From an uncultured Kiritimatiellota bacterium (GTDB taxonomy: Bacteria > Verrucomicrobiota > Kiritimatiellia > RFP12 > UBA1067), in NCBI GenBank assembly GCA_934635385.1, contig CAKTZI010000018.1:1-64000 (forward strand): a DNA stretch of 64,000 nt, read 5' to 3'. Position numbers and translations under genes: made by a program. The notes beneath the pieces were generated by a model that worked only from the letters and a program-made list of their open reading frames with translations, was not told where the DNA came from and ran no database searches. Shown here one piece after another: positions 1 through 9,706 of the stretch (position 1 is its first letter; the number at the start of each line of letters is the position of its first letter).

Positions 1-16
1 CCCCCCCCCCCCCCCC
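1..16. repeat. poly-C run at window edge
   Basis: Sixteen consecutive C bases open the window. A second run of 12 C lies at 136-147. This may be a contig-end artefact or a real homopolymer; the sequence alone does not decide. Confidence 0.6.
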
Positions 17-135
17 ACCGTGAAATTTGGTAACATGTCGCCAACCATGAAAAAGACGGCAATTGTGACAGCGAGGCTTAGGGCCTCCGCAGGGCGCGAC
101 AGAAGCCGCGTAGACGCGTTTGCGCACGGTTCCAG

Positions 136-147
136 CCCCCCCCCCCC
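136..147. repeat. 12-C homopolymer just before a signal-peptide-like segment
   Basis: Twelve C bases separate a short frame that starts at ATG 47 (MKKTAIVTARLR...) from a hydrophobic segment in another frame (KGFCAAVMLCCTAAA, ending near 210). One extra C would join the two frames. It could be a slippage-prone switch or a sequencing error. Confidence 0.4.
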
Positions 148-150
148 GTT

Positions 151-1606
151 GCAGCTAACGCTGTAAAGGGCTTCTGCGCGGCGGTGATGCTTTGCTGCAC
201 CGCTGCCGCGATGGACATCATTCCGCTGTCCGATCCGGCGGAGATCCGGGTCGATGGCCGGCCCGCCGGAGAGCGCGTCACGCTGGCGGACGACGGCACG
301 ATCACCCTGCACGGCGGCACGGCGTCGACCGTCACGCTCGCGTGGCGCGGCGCCGCAATAAACACCAATCCCCTGTCTTGGGCGGTCTTTGACGTGGCGG
401 ACGGCCGTGCGCTGCTTCTCGTCGCAGTGTTGGCGAAGACGTCCGCATCGACGAAACTGGTGAAGCGCGGCGCGGGCACGCTGACATTCACGCAGTCCGA
501 GGCACCCGTCGACGTCACGGTCGAGGCGGGCACGCTGCAGTTCGCGTCTCAGGGCTACAAGCACTACCGGTTCAAGATTGACGCCGTGTACAACTCGAAG
601 GCGTGGGGCGTGCAGATTTCCGAGTTCAAGCTGCTCAACGGCGACACGGCGGTCACCGGCGGAACCGCGTCCCATGACGACAAGCATGGTGATCCTTCCT
701 TCCGACACCAGCGACGGCACGATCTTGACGGATGCGGGCGTGAAGGCAGGTCATTCGGTCGCCGTCCTCGGCGGCACGCTGTCGCACGGACCGGCCACGT
801 TCGGCGGCAAGTTCTTCCGCGTGACGATTGCGGGGAATCGCGTGTCGGGGTGGGATCTCACGTCCATCGCCGAGTTCTCGCTGTACGCGGCGGACGGTAC
901 GCGCGTCAACAAGGGGACGTTTGCGGACAAGTCGGCGTCCGTTGCAGAGGTCAAGGATCTGGCCGCCGGGGAGGTCTGGCTGGACGCGAACGGAGGAACC
1001 GTCTGGGAAAAATCGCCAACGTCTTTGACGGCAACGCCGGGACGATGTTCTTTGTCACCGCGCTGAAGCCTTCTTCGGACAAGCCGATCGTGTTTGCCTT
1101 CCGTCTGCCGGACGACGCGTCGCGCGTGGCCGGGTACACGTTCACCACGGGCCTGGACGCCTGAGGCAAGCAGAGCTGGTATCATCGGAACAACCCGACC
1201 GACTGTAAGGTCGAAGGGAGCTTTGACGGCCAGACTTGGCACGTGCTGGACGAGGTTTCCGTCAAGACGACGCCCAATGCGCCCGGCGCGGAATACGACG
1301 GCGGCACGCCCTATGCCGTGACGGGCTGGGGCGATCCCGCCGACGGCGAGGAGCAGTCGTTCGACAAGGACGCCGCCGTCTCCGTCGCGCCCGGCGCGAC
1401 GCTGGAACTGCGCTCGGAGAAGATGGTCGTCGGGCATCTCGCGGTCGGCTGCCGGACGGCGGGCGAGACCGGCTGAACGATCACCTACCACACGCCGATG
1501 CCGGACGGCACGCTGGATCTGACGGTCGACGACCGGAAGAGCGTCCGTGAGGGCTTCGTCGTGCCGCTGACGATCAAGAAGGTCGCGGACGCGCAGAATT
1601 TCGCCT
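151..1606 (+). pseudogene. decayed discoidin-like (F5/8 type C) secreted surface protein
   Basis: The reading frame begins with a signal-peptide-like stretch (hydrophobic, ending TAAA near 210) and then shows two copies of a discoidin-like fold. The first is around 555-670 (HYRFKIDAVYNS, QISEFKLLNG) and the second around 820-1270 (FFRVTIAGNRV, VFDGNAGT, YTFTTG, RNNPTDCKVEGSFDGQTW). The frame changes near 700 and near 1005 (at an A-run). In-frame TGA codons at 1162 and 1474 interrupt conserved sequence, the first probably in place of a Trp codon. This is either a true pseudogene or a poorly sequenced contig end. The family assignment rests on pattern recognition of the RNPTDWK-like and FDG motifs. 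No intact product is expected. Confidence 0.6.
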
Positions 1607-1607
1607 C

Positions 1608-1929
1608 GTGGACGGTGCGGGTGACAAGAAGCTCACAATCCAACGCGCGCAGGAGAAGTACGGGCGCGTCTTCCAGACCGGCTCGATGCAGCGCAGCTGG
1701 GCGAAGGTCTCCGAGTTCCGTGCGGCGTGCATGATCGTCCGCAACGGCTACATCGGCGACCTGAAGTACGTGGACGCGAACTACGGGCGCGGCGGTCAGA
1801 AGCTCGGCGGCCCGTCCCACCAGGTTCGCTTCTTCGACCGGCCGGAGAACGCGGCGAAGGAGGGCGCGCCGAACGCGGACGTCGACTGGAACATATGGCT
1901 CGGCCCGGCGACGGAGACCGTGCGCGCGG
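1608..1929 (+). pseudogene. fragment of a Gfo/Idh/MocA-family oxidoreductase
   Basis: About 107 codons match the middle of Gfo/Idh/MocA NAD(P)-dependent oxidoreductases: YGRVFQTGSMQRSW, then CMIVRNGYIGDLKYV, then VDWNIWLGP. The N-terminal Rossmann half (GxGxxG) and the C-terminal barrel are absent. The fragment abuts the end of the surface-protein remnant directly, so the junction looks like a deletion or rearrangement scar and not a normal gene order. Such oxidoreductases are abundant in PVC bacteria. Not functional as it stands. Confidence 0.7.
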
Positions 1930-1938
1930 GGGCGCAAC

Positions 1939-2151
1939 ACGTTGCGCGTCCGCGTGTCCAACACGTGGAGGAACCGGCTCGTCGGCGACCGGCGTGAGCC
2001 GGCGGACCTCGAGTACGGCGACGAGAAGTCGCTGCCGGACTGGGGGTGGATCGCGAAGGCGAAGCCGGGACGGGGCGTCGCGCGCTTCCCAGACCGGTTG
2101 CTGGAGGGGAGGCCGCGCCCCTCGCGCAACCCTGGCGGAGTGACCGCCACT
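1939..2151 (+). pseudogene. C-terminal fragment of a glycoside hydrolase (GH106/GH2-like)
   Basis: In a third frame the sequence reads NTLRVRVSNTWRNRLVGD, then LPDWGW, then RLLEGRPRPS. It resembles the terminal beta-sandwich of large secreted glycosidases such as alpha-L-rhamnosidases, where a VTN-W-NRLIGD motif is followed by a WLL-G-RP-S segment. No catalytic part is present. It is fused to the oxidoreductase fragment without a start, so it is a gene relic. The exact family is uncertain. Confidence 0.5.
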
Positions 2152-2232
2152 TGGGGACAGCCCCCCGTTCGGCATGAGGACAGCCCCCCGCTCGGCGGGG
2201 TCTGTCCCCACGTTCGGCGGGGCCTGCCCCCA
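2151..2232. repeat. GGGG(T/C)CTGTCCCCA repeat cluster, 4 copies
   Basis: Two copies in the orientation GGGGACAGCCCC (the second degenerate) are followed by two in the opposite orientation (GGGGTCTGTCCCCA, GGGGCCTGCCCCCA), giving an inverted cluster. The same element recurs inside epmA, after nfo and inside tcdA. The next 220 bases (2233-2455) contain no recognisable gene. Confidence 0.85.
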
Positions 2233-2455
2233 AGAGAGTTCTTTTGAAAGCCAGTTGAAAATGGCGTGAATCAGCCTGTTTCGTGCAAATAGCGCAAAAT
2301 GAGAATGTGTTGCGGAAAATTCTGAAGCAAAGATTTCCTGGGCGAGGTGTTCGGGAACGTCGGCAGGACGAAGTGGTGGGCGGTGACGTGGCGCACTTGC
2401 TTTTCGTCACAAAATTCTGTATTCTATCCGTGCGACTGATGATAGGAAAGTGGGT

Positions 2456-2800
2456 ATGGTAGGTTCATGGCTTCTGATATTTCTTGTTCCGGGACTGTTC
2501 ATCGTCTTCGGTTGGCTGTGGAAGCACGGCCACTATCCCGCTGGGCGGAATGCTTTCTTCGGCTATCGCACGGCCTTGTCGATGCAGAGCCAGGAGGCGT
2601 GGGACTTCGCACAGGCGTATTCCGGTCAGGTGGCTTGGCGTGTCGGGTGGGTTTCCTTGCTCGTGTCGGTTTGCTGTGCGGCGCTCATTGTCTGGAAGAT
2701 GAGACGGAAATGGTATTTCTATTTGCTCATGATCGCGTTTTGCATTATTCAATGTGTAGGCACGGGCGTCTGTGCGATTCTGCCCGTCGAGAACGCGTAG
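2456..2800 (+). CDS. SdpI/YhfL-family small membrane protein
   Basis: A protein of 114 residues with three hydrophobic segments (about 2-17, 60-78 and 88-106). The segment FFGYRTALSMQS followed by EAWDFAQAYSG is the hallmark of the SdpI family (N-x-FGYRTP-S-x-S-EAW-A). The founding member SdpI is the immunity protein against the Bacillus SdpC toxin, but most family members outside Firmicutes have no tested function, so immunity should not be assumed. ATG 2456 was chosen because AGGAAAG ends 5 nt upstream; a GTG at 2450 is in the same frame. It stands alone between a gene graveyard and epmA. Confidence 0.75.
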   Translation: MVGSWLLIFLVPGLFIVFGWLWKHGHYPAGRNAFFGYRTALSMQSQEAWDFAQAYSGQVAWRVGWVSLLVSVCCAALIVWKMRRKWYFYLLMIAFCIIQCVGTGVCAILPVENA

Positions 2801-2872
2801 AGAGAAAGATTTGGCGTCGTTGAAAGAGCAAGAAATGGCAGTACGCACGAATAACAGTTGCTTGTGGAAAGT

Positions 2873-3871
2873 ATGACTAACGTGAATATCCTGACTGAGC
2901 GGGCGCGGATCGTTCGGGCGGTTCGCGCGTTCTTTGATGCGCGCGGCTTCGTCGAAGTCGAGACGGCGGTGCGGATTCCCGCGCCGGCGCCGGAAGAGCA
3001 CATCGACTGTCCGCCCTGTCGGGACGGCGGCTATCTGCGTGCGTCGCCGGAGCTTCAGATGAAGAAGCTGCTCGCGGCAGGGATGGAACGCATCTACCAG
3101 ATCGGGCCGTGCTTCCGCGAAGGCGAGCGGGGGTCTCGCCACAATCCTGAATTCACGATGATCGAATGGTACCGCAAGGGCGCGACCTACCTCGACATCG
3201 CAGCGGACTTGGAGGCGTTACTTGCCTCCCTTGGTTTGGGGAAGTCTGCCTCAACGGCTGGGGACAGACCCCCGACTGGCGGGGCCTGTCCCCGGCGGGT
3301 GACGGTTCGGGAGGCTTACCTCAAATACGCCGGATGGGATCCGTGGACGGACTGGAATCAAGATCGGTTTGACTTCGACATGGCGACGAAGATCGAGCCG
3401 ACCATCAAGGCTCTTGGCGGGGGCGTTTTCTTAATGGACTATCCGCCGCAAGCCGCTTCTTTGGCGAAATTGTCTAAAATTGACTGTTTCCGGTCGGATA
3501 CTGATGCCGCCCCAGGGGGCCTGTCCCCAGTGAAAGGGGGCCTGTCCCCAACGATTTTTGGGGGGCTGTCCCCAAAAGAACGGGGTCTGTCCCCAGGGGT
3601 TTATGCCGAGCGGTGGGAGTTCTACTGGGACGGGATGGAGCTGGCGAACTGCTTTACGGAGCTGTGCGATGCGACGGAGCAGCGTGCGCGGTTCGCCGTC
3701 GCGAAGGCGAACCGTCAGGCGTTGGGCGAGTCTGACTATCCGCTGGACGAGGATTTCCTGGCAGCCTTGCCGCGCATCGGTTCGGCCGCCGGCGTCGCGC
3801 TCGGCATCGACCGCCTCGTGATGGTCCTTACGGGGACGAAGGAGATTGCCGCCGTCCGTGCGCCGCTGTGA
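2873..3871 (+). CDS. epmA: elongation factor P lysine ligase EpmA (GenX/PoxA), with repeat insertions
   Basis: A class II lysyl-tRNA-synthetase-like protein of 332 residues lacking the anticodon-binding domain, as in EpmA, which attaches (R)-beta-lysine to EF-P. The N-terminus (RARIVRAVRAFFDARGFVEVET), motif 2 (FREGERGSRHNPEFTMIEWY), the substrate loop (ELANCFTELCDATEQ) and motif 3 (GVALGIDRLVM) are intact. Two blocks of GGGG-CCCC repeats are translated in frame: an inverted pair (around residues 130-140) and four tandem copies coding GGLSP-type pentapeptides (around 215-241). Both fall between catalytic blocks. A TTG at 2858 is an alternative start. Neither epmB nor efp is nearby. Confidence 0.85.
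   Translation: MTNVNILTERARIVRAVRAFFDARGFVEVETAVRIPAPAPEEHIDCPPCRDGGYLRASPELQMKKLLAAGMERIYQIGPCFREGERGSRHNPEFTMIEWYRKGATYLDIAADLEALLASLGLGKSASTAGDRPPTGGACPRRVTVREAYLKYAGWDPWTDWNQDRFDFDMATKIEPTIKALGGGVFLMDYPPQAASLAKLSKIDCFRSDTDAAPGGLSPVKGGLSPTIFGGLSPKERGLSPGVYAERWEFYWDGMELANCFTELCDATEQRARFAVAKANRQALGESDYPLDEDFLAALPRIGSAAGVALGIDRLVMVLTGTKEIAAVRAPL
3260..3293. repeat. in-frame inverted pair of GGGG-CCCC repeats in epmA
   Basis: GGGGACAGACCCCC and GGGGCCTGTCCCC face each other across 7 nt and are translated as part of EpmA. Confidence 0.85.
3515..3595 (+). repeat. four tandem in-frame GGGG-CCCC repeats in epmA
   Basis: Four direct copies of GGGG(C/T)CTGTCCCCA, with slight variants, encode GGLSP/RGLSP units within EpmA just before the conserved ERWEFYWDGMELAN block. 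Confidence 0.9.
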
Positions 3872-3952
3872 CGGGGTGCGGGCGCCGTTTCGGGACCGAA
3901 CGTGCGGAAACGTCCGACACGGCGCTGCCGTTCGCCACGCGATCCGAAATTA

Positions 3953-3961
3953 TGGTATAAT
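3953..3961 (+). promoter_or_regulatory. extended -10 promoter for rpoD
   Basis: TGGTATAAT lies 52 nt upstream of the rpoD ATG. No clear -35 hexamer is seen. The same box precedes many genes in the window. Confidence 0.7.
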
Positions 3962-4013
3962 ACGCAGAATGCTTGACAAGGCGCAAGTGGGTGAATTGTA
4001 GACTGGAGTGACT

Positions 4014-5987
<1,974 letters not shown>

Positions 5988-5990
5988 GGA

Positions 5991-6096
5991 AGCAAAGTAA
6001 GAAGGAAGAAGTAAAAAGTAAAAGGTAAGAAGTTAGAAGTGAGAAGTCAAAAGACAAGAAGAAGTCGAAAGAAGTAAAAAAGTTAGGAAGGAAATA
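5991..6096 (+). repeat. purine-rich degenerate repeat (AAGAAGT/GAAGGAAG type)
   Basis: About 105 nt of AAG, GAAGTAAAAAG and AGAAGTGAGAAG units separate rpoD from the RRM gene. Similar tracts occur inside the exchanger, ftsK and the lipoprotein signal peptide. Confidence 0.75.
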
Positions 6097-6101
6097 AAAA
6101 A

Positions 6102-6590
6102 ATGAACTGCATCAACGGAATCATCGAACTGTTCAAGAACTGCCAGACGTGCTGTCCGGCCATCACACTGGCCGTCGTGGCCTTTGTCCTCGGCGCGCTC
6201 GCGGCAATCCTTGTCGCCAAAGTCCTCTGCCCGTGCGGCAAGGCGTCGCCGACCTGCAAGAAGGGTGACGCACGCAAGCCGCAGAAGAAGGAGGAGCGTC
6301 CGTTCGAGAAGCGCAAGCCGCATCCCGCCCCGGCGGACGGCTCGGTCGAGATCTATGTCGGCAACCTCAGCTACGACATGACAGAAGACCAGCTCCGCAA
6401 GGAGTTCGAGGCGTTCGGCACGGTCAACTCGGCGCGGCTCATCACGAACAAGTTCAACGGCAAGTCCAAGGGCTTCGGCTTCGTCCAGATGCCGAACCGT
6501 GCGGAGGCCGAAAAGGCGTGCGAGGCGCTGAACGACAAGGAAGTACTCGGCCGCAAGATGAAGTGCAACGAGGCGAAGAATCTCATTTGA
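6102..6590 (+). CDS. membrane-anchored RRM RNA-binding protein
   Basis: 162 residues. The N-terminal 20 residues contain Cys pairs (CQTCC), then one strong transmembrane helix (about 21-42, ITLAVVAFVLGALAAILVAK), a Lys/Pro-rich linker, and one RNA recognition motif (about 84-160). The RRM has both signatures: RNP2 (IYVGNL) and RNP1 (KGFGFVQM). Bacterial RRM proteins are normally short soluble proteins, so the helix is unusual and suggests an RNA-binding domain held at the cytoplasmic face of the membrane. The target RNA is unknown. It sits alone between two degenerate repeat tracts. Confidence 0.9.
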   Translation: MNCINGIIELFKNCQTCCPAITLAVVAFVLGALAAILVAKVLCPCGKASPTCKKGDARKPQKKEERPFEKRKPHPAPADGSVEIYVGNLSYDMTEDQLRKEFEAFGTVNSARLITNKFNGKSKGFGFVQMPNRAEAEKACEALNDKEVLGRKMKCNEAKNLI

Positions 6591-6593
6591 GAA

Positions 6594-6638
6594 ATAATCG
6601 AATGATCGAATCGTCGAATAATCGAATCGGCGAATTTG
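6594..6638 (+). repeat. AATCGAATGATCGAA-type degenerate repeat
   Basis: Tandem degenerate octamers (ATAATCGA, ATGATCGA, ATCGTCGA) fill the gap before the DJ-1 gene. The same family closes the exchanger gene at 9641-9681. Confidence 0.8.
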
Positions 6639-6662
6639 AAATCTGACAGGGAGGACAAGGTC

Positions 6663-7220
6663 ATGGCGAAGGCGTTGGTACCGTTGGCAAAGGGCTTTGA
6701 GGACATCGAGGCCGTGACGATCGTCGACGTTCTCCGGCGCGGCGGCGTCGAAGTCGTGACGGCCTCCCTTCAGGAGACGACGGACGTCTTGAGCGCGCAC
6801 GGCCTCCTGATGAGGGCCGACGCGCGGCTTGCGGAAGTCGCGGACGGCGAGTTCGACGCGATCGTCCTGCCGGGCGGCGGCGAGGGCACCGAGAACCTCA
6901 AGAACTCGGATCGCCTCATCCGCCGCCTCCAGCGGCAGAACGACGAGGGACGGCTTCTCTGCGCGATCTGCGCGGCGCCGACCGTGCTTGTCGAGGCGGG
7001 TGTGCTGGCCGAGGGGCTGCACGTGACGTGCTACCCGACCTGCCAGATGGAGCTTGACCGTCCGTGGTCGCCCGTGCCCGTCGTGCTGGACGGCAACGTC
7101 GTCACCGGCCAGGCGCCGGGTTCCGCGCTCCTCTTCGCCCTTGTCGTCCTCCAGACGCTGACGGACGAGGCGACGGCGCGCAAGGTCGCGCGCGGCATGG
7201 TGACGGACGTCCTCGGCTGA
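6663..7220 (+). CDS. DJ-1/PfpI family protein (YajL/ThiJ-like)
   Basis: 185 residues with the flavodoxin-like DJ-1 fold. The conserved Glu is in GFEDIEAV (about 12-19), and the nucleophile elbow Cys in LLCAICAAPTVLVEAG (about 100-115). Length and motifs fit the DJ-1/YajL subgroup of protective proteins or glyoxalase-like/deglycase enzymes; the precise activity is debated for the family. ATG 6663 has GGGAGGAC upstream. The ClC gene starts 3 nt after its stop, suggesting co-transcription. Confidence 0.9.
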   Translation: MAKALVPLAKGFEDIEAVTIVDVLRRGGVEVVTASLQETTDVLSAHGLLMRADARLAEVADGEFDAIVLPGGGEGTENLKNSDRLIRRLQRQNDEGRLLCAICAAPTVLVEAGVLAEGLHVTCYPTCQMELDRPWSPVPVVLDGNVVTGQAPGSALLFALVVLQTLTDEATARKVARGMVTDVLG

Positions 7221-7223
7221 CCG

Positions 7224-8561
7224 ATGTTCCGCCGCCTGTCCATTTCGTCATTCAGGTTCTTCCTCGCGGGGAAGGGCCTTTCTTTTCGGACGGGCAAGTA
7301 TTTTGGGCAGGCCCTGCTGGTCGGGCTGATCGCCGGCTTCGTCGTCGTGGCGTTCCGCTACCTGATCGACCTCGGCTTCGCGTGGATATTCGATCCTGCC
7401 GCCGCGTCGGGAAGCCGCTGGCTGTTCGTCGTGCTGCCGCCCGTCGGTGCGCTCGCGGGCTACCTGCTCATCCGCCGCTTCGACTCGCTGGAGCACGCGC
7501 GCGGCACGGACAGCGCGATTCTCGCCTACCACCGCCGCTGCGGCTACGTGCCGCCGGCCGTGCTGCCGGTGAAGTCCGTCGCCTCGGTGCTGACGATCGC
7601 CTCGGGCGGCTCGGCCGGCTATGAGGGCCCGGTTACGCTTCTCGGCGCGGCGTGCGGCAGCCTTGTCGCCTCGTGGTTTTCCCTGCCGGCGCGCGCGCGG
7701 CGCATCCTGATGACGGCCGGGATTTCCGCCGGCATCGCGGCGCTCTTCCAGGCTCCGCTTGCGGGCGCGATCTTCGGCTTCGAGGTTCTCTACTCGTCGA
7801 GCGACGTCGAGTACGAGTGCCTTCTGCCGTGCTTCACGGCGGCGACGGTCGCCTACACGATCTTCGCCTGCTTCTTCGGCTGGGGGACGCTCTTCCAGAT
7901 GCCGAACATCGCCTATGAGAACGGGCTGCGGCTCCTGCCCTACTTCGTCCTCGCGCTTGTCGTCACGTTCGGCGCGCGCTTCTACATCCGCTTCTTCACG
8001 TCCACCGAGCGCGCGTTCGCGTCCCTGCCCGTGCCGGGCTGGCTGCGCGTCGTTCTGGGCGGACTCGCCACGGGGCTTCTCGGCCTGCTGGTGCCCGCGA
8101 TCCTCGGCACGAGCTATCCTGTCATCCAGCAGGTGCTGTCGGGCGGCTCGCTCGTGCTTCCGACGCTCGTGATCCTCTTCTTCGCGAAAGTCGTCGCGAC
8201 GTCCTTCACCGTCGGAAGCGGCGGGTCGGGCGGCGTGTTCGCGCCGGCGCTCGTCTGCGGCGGCGCGCTTGGCGCGGCGGTCGGGCAGGTCTTCGCCGCC
8301 GTTCTCCCGGCGTCGTTCGGCATCCAGCCGGCGGCGTTCGCGCTCGTCGGCATGGCGGGCTTCCTCGCCTCGTCCATCCGCACGCCGATGGCGGCCATCG
8401 TGATGGTCGCGGAGATCTCCGGCAACCACGGCCTCCTCGTGCCGGCGATGTGGGTCTGCGGCATCTCCTTCTGGCTCAACAACGGCTGGTCGCTCTACCG
8501 CAGCCAGCCGCACTGCCGCGAATCGTCCCCTGCGCACGGTTTCCTCGCGCGGCAAATTTGA
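7224..8561 (+). CDS. ClC-family chloride channel/antiporter
   Basis: 445 residues, about ten or more membrane helices. Selectivity-filter motifs are present: GSGGSAGYEGPVTLLGA (about 128-145, equivalent to the GxEGP loop with the gating Glu) and GSGGSGGVFAPALVCGGA (about 332-349, GxFxP). A third motif lies near ASSIRTPMAAIVMVAE. No CBS domains follow, so it is a short prokaryotic form without a cytoplasmic regulatory tail. Presence of the gating Glu is compatible with H+/Cl- exchange. It probably shares a transcript with the DJ-1 gene. Confidence 0.93.
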   Translation: MFRRLSISSFRFFLAGKGLSFRTGKYFGQALLVGLIAGFVVVAFRYLIDLGFAWIFDPAAASGSRWLFVVLPPVGALAGYLLIRRFDSLEHARGTDSAILAYHRRCGYVPPAVLPVKSVASVLTIASGGSAGYEGPVTLLGAACGSLVASWFSLPARARRILMTAGISAGIAALFQAPLAGAIFGFEVLYSSSDVEYECLLPCFTAATVAYTIFACFFGWGTLFQMPNIAYENGLRLLPYFVLALVVTFGARFYIRFFTSTERAFASLPVPGWLRVVLGGLATGLLGLLVPAILGTSYPVIQQVLSGGSLVLPTLVILFFAKVVATSFTVGSGGSGGVFAPALVCGGALGAAVGQVFAAVLPASFGIQPAAFALVGMAGFLASSIRTPMAAIVMVAEISGNHGLLVPAMWVCGISFWLNNGWSLYRSQPHCRESSPAHGFLARQI

Positions 8562-8567
8562 TATAAT
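8559..8567 (+). promoter_or_regulatory. extended -10 promoter, leaderless position, for exchanger
   Basis: TGATATAAT ends 10 nt before the ATG at 8578. Initiation about 7 nt downstream would leave a leader of only a few bases. No Shine-Dalgarno sequence fits in that space. Confidence 0.75.
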
Positions 8568-8577
8568 CTACAGGACT

Positions 8578-9648
8578 ATGGCATACTGTGACATTTCGCT
8601 GGGTCTGTCGATCGCGTTCATGGTCGTCGGGCTCGTCGCGCTCGCGTGGTCGAGCGACATTTTTGTGGACGGCTCCGCCGTGCTGGCGAAGGCGCTCGGC
8701 ATTTCGCCGTTCATCATCGGCATGGTGATCATCGGCTTCGGGACGAGCGCGCCGGAGCTGTGCGTGAGCGTGATGTCCGGCCTGTCGGGCCACGCGAGCC
8801 TCTCGCTCGGCAACGCCTACGGCAGCTGCACGTTCAACATCGCGGTCATCCTCGGCGTCTCGGCCCTCATCCTGCCGCTCGTGACGAAGCCGGCCATCAC
8901 CTTCGTCGCGGGGCCGGGGCTCGCGGCGGTCACACTGTTCTCCTGGCTACTTCTGCGCGACGGCTCGTGTTCGCGTGCCGAGGCGGGCGCGCTCCTCGCG
9001 GCGTTCGCCATTCTCCTGCCGCTCTACTGCTGGTTCGACCAGAAGACGAAGGGAACGGAAGAAGGAAAAAGGGAGAAGGAAGAGGGATGCGTGACGGGGG
9101 ATGAAGTCGCGGCGCGCGCGACGGCGCGGACGCTGCTCGTGTCGCTCGTGAAGGTCGCGGTCGGTCTGGTCGTCCTGGTCGGGTCGTCGCATTTCCTCGT
9201 CTGGGGCGCGGTCGACTTCGCGAAGTACCTTGGCGTGAGCGACCTCGTGATCGGCCTGACGATCGTCGCGGCGGGGACGTCCCTGCCCGAACTCGCGAGC
9301 GCGATCGCGTCCGCCCGGCGCGGCGAGCACGAGTTCGTGCTGGGCAACATCATCGGCTCGAATCTCTTCAACACGCTCGCCGTCGTGGGCCTCGCGACGT
9401 TCCTCGCGCCGTTCGAGGCGGCGGCGGACGGCACGCCGGCGTTCTCGCCCTACATCCTCACGCGCGACCTGCCGGTCATGGCGGCCGTCTCGCTCTCGAT
9501 CATGGTCTTCGGCTTCAACTGGCGGCACCCGAAGCAGCCGGGCGTCATCAACCGCAAGGAGGCCGTGGGCTGGATCCTGTCGTTCGCCGTCTACACGGTC
9601 GTCATGTTCCTGCAGGAGACGGGGACGTGGGGGAAAATGTTCGAATAA
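8578..9648 (+). CDS. CaCA-family Ca2+/Na+ (or cation/H+) antiporter
   Basis: 356 residues with two homologous membrane halves. The alpha-1 repeat is GFGTSAPELCVSVMSG followed by GNAYGSCTFNIAVILG (about 45-95); the alpha-2 repeat is AAGTSLPELASAIASA followed by GNIIGSNLFNTLAVVG (about 230-270). These carry the ion-coordinating Glu/Asn/Ser residues of YrbG-like exchangers. The cytoplasmic linker between the halves contains a translated purine-rich repeat (9047-9104, KGTEEGKREKEEG). The final codons and stop are formed by another repeat (TCGAATAATCGAA). Leaderless-type promoter. Confidence 0.93.
   Translation: MAYCDISLGLSIAFMVVGLVALAWSSDIFVDGSAVLAKALGISPFIIGMVIIGFGTSAPELCVSVMSGLSGHASLSLGNAYGSCTFNIAVILGVSALILPLVTKPAITFVAGPGLAAVTLFSWLLLRDGSCSRAEAGALLAAFAILLPLYCWFDQKTKGTEEGKREKEEGCVTGDEVAARATARTLLVSLVKVAVGLVVLVGSSHFLVWGAVDFAKYLGVSDLVIGLTIVAAGTSLPELASAIASARRGEHEFVLGNIIGSNLFNTLAVVGLATFLAPFEAAADGTPAFSPYILTRDLPVMAAVSLSIMVFGFNWRHPKQPGVINRKEAVGWILSFAVYTVVMFLQETGTWGKMFE
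9047..9104 (+). repeat. in-frame purine-rich repeat in exchanger loop
   Basis: GAAGGGAACGGAAGAAGG-type units code a charged linker between the two membrane halves. Confidence 0.75.
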
Positions 9649-9681
9649 TCGAATAATCGAATGATCGAATGGTCGAATGAA
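9641..9681 (+). repeat. TCGAATAATCGAA degenerate repeat supplying a stop codon
   Basis: Five degenerate TCGAATNA units; the first provides the TAA of the exchanger gene. Same family as 6594-6638. Confidence 0.8.
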
Positions 9682-9706
9682 CGAAAAGAGGAAAGGTTGA
9701 ATCGCT

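Noticed and set aside
1162..1476. TGA recoded as Trp or Gly
   Set aside because: TGA ends dozens of well-defined genes in the window; the two TGA codons lie in a stretch that also has frameshifts.
2450..2800. SdpI-like protein as bacteriocin immunity system
   Set aside because: No SdpA/B/C-like or other toxin gene is adjacent, and most family members have unknown roles.
3880..3930. Terminator after epmA
   Set aside because: A GCGCCGT/ACGGCGC pair exists but is short, widely spaced and has no T-run.
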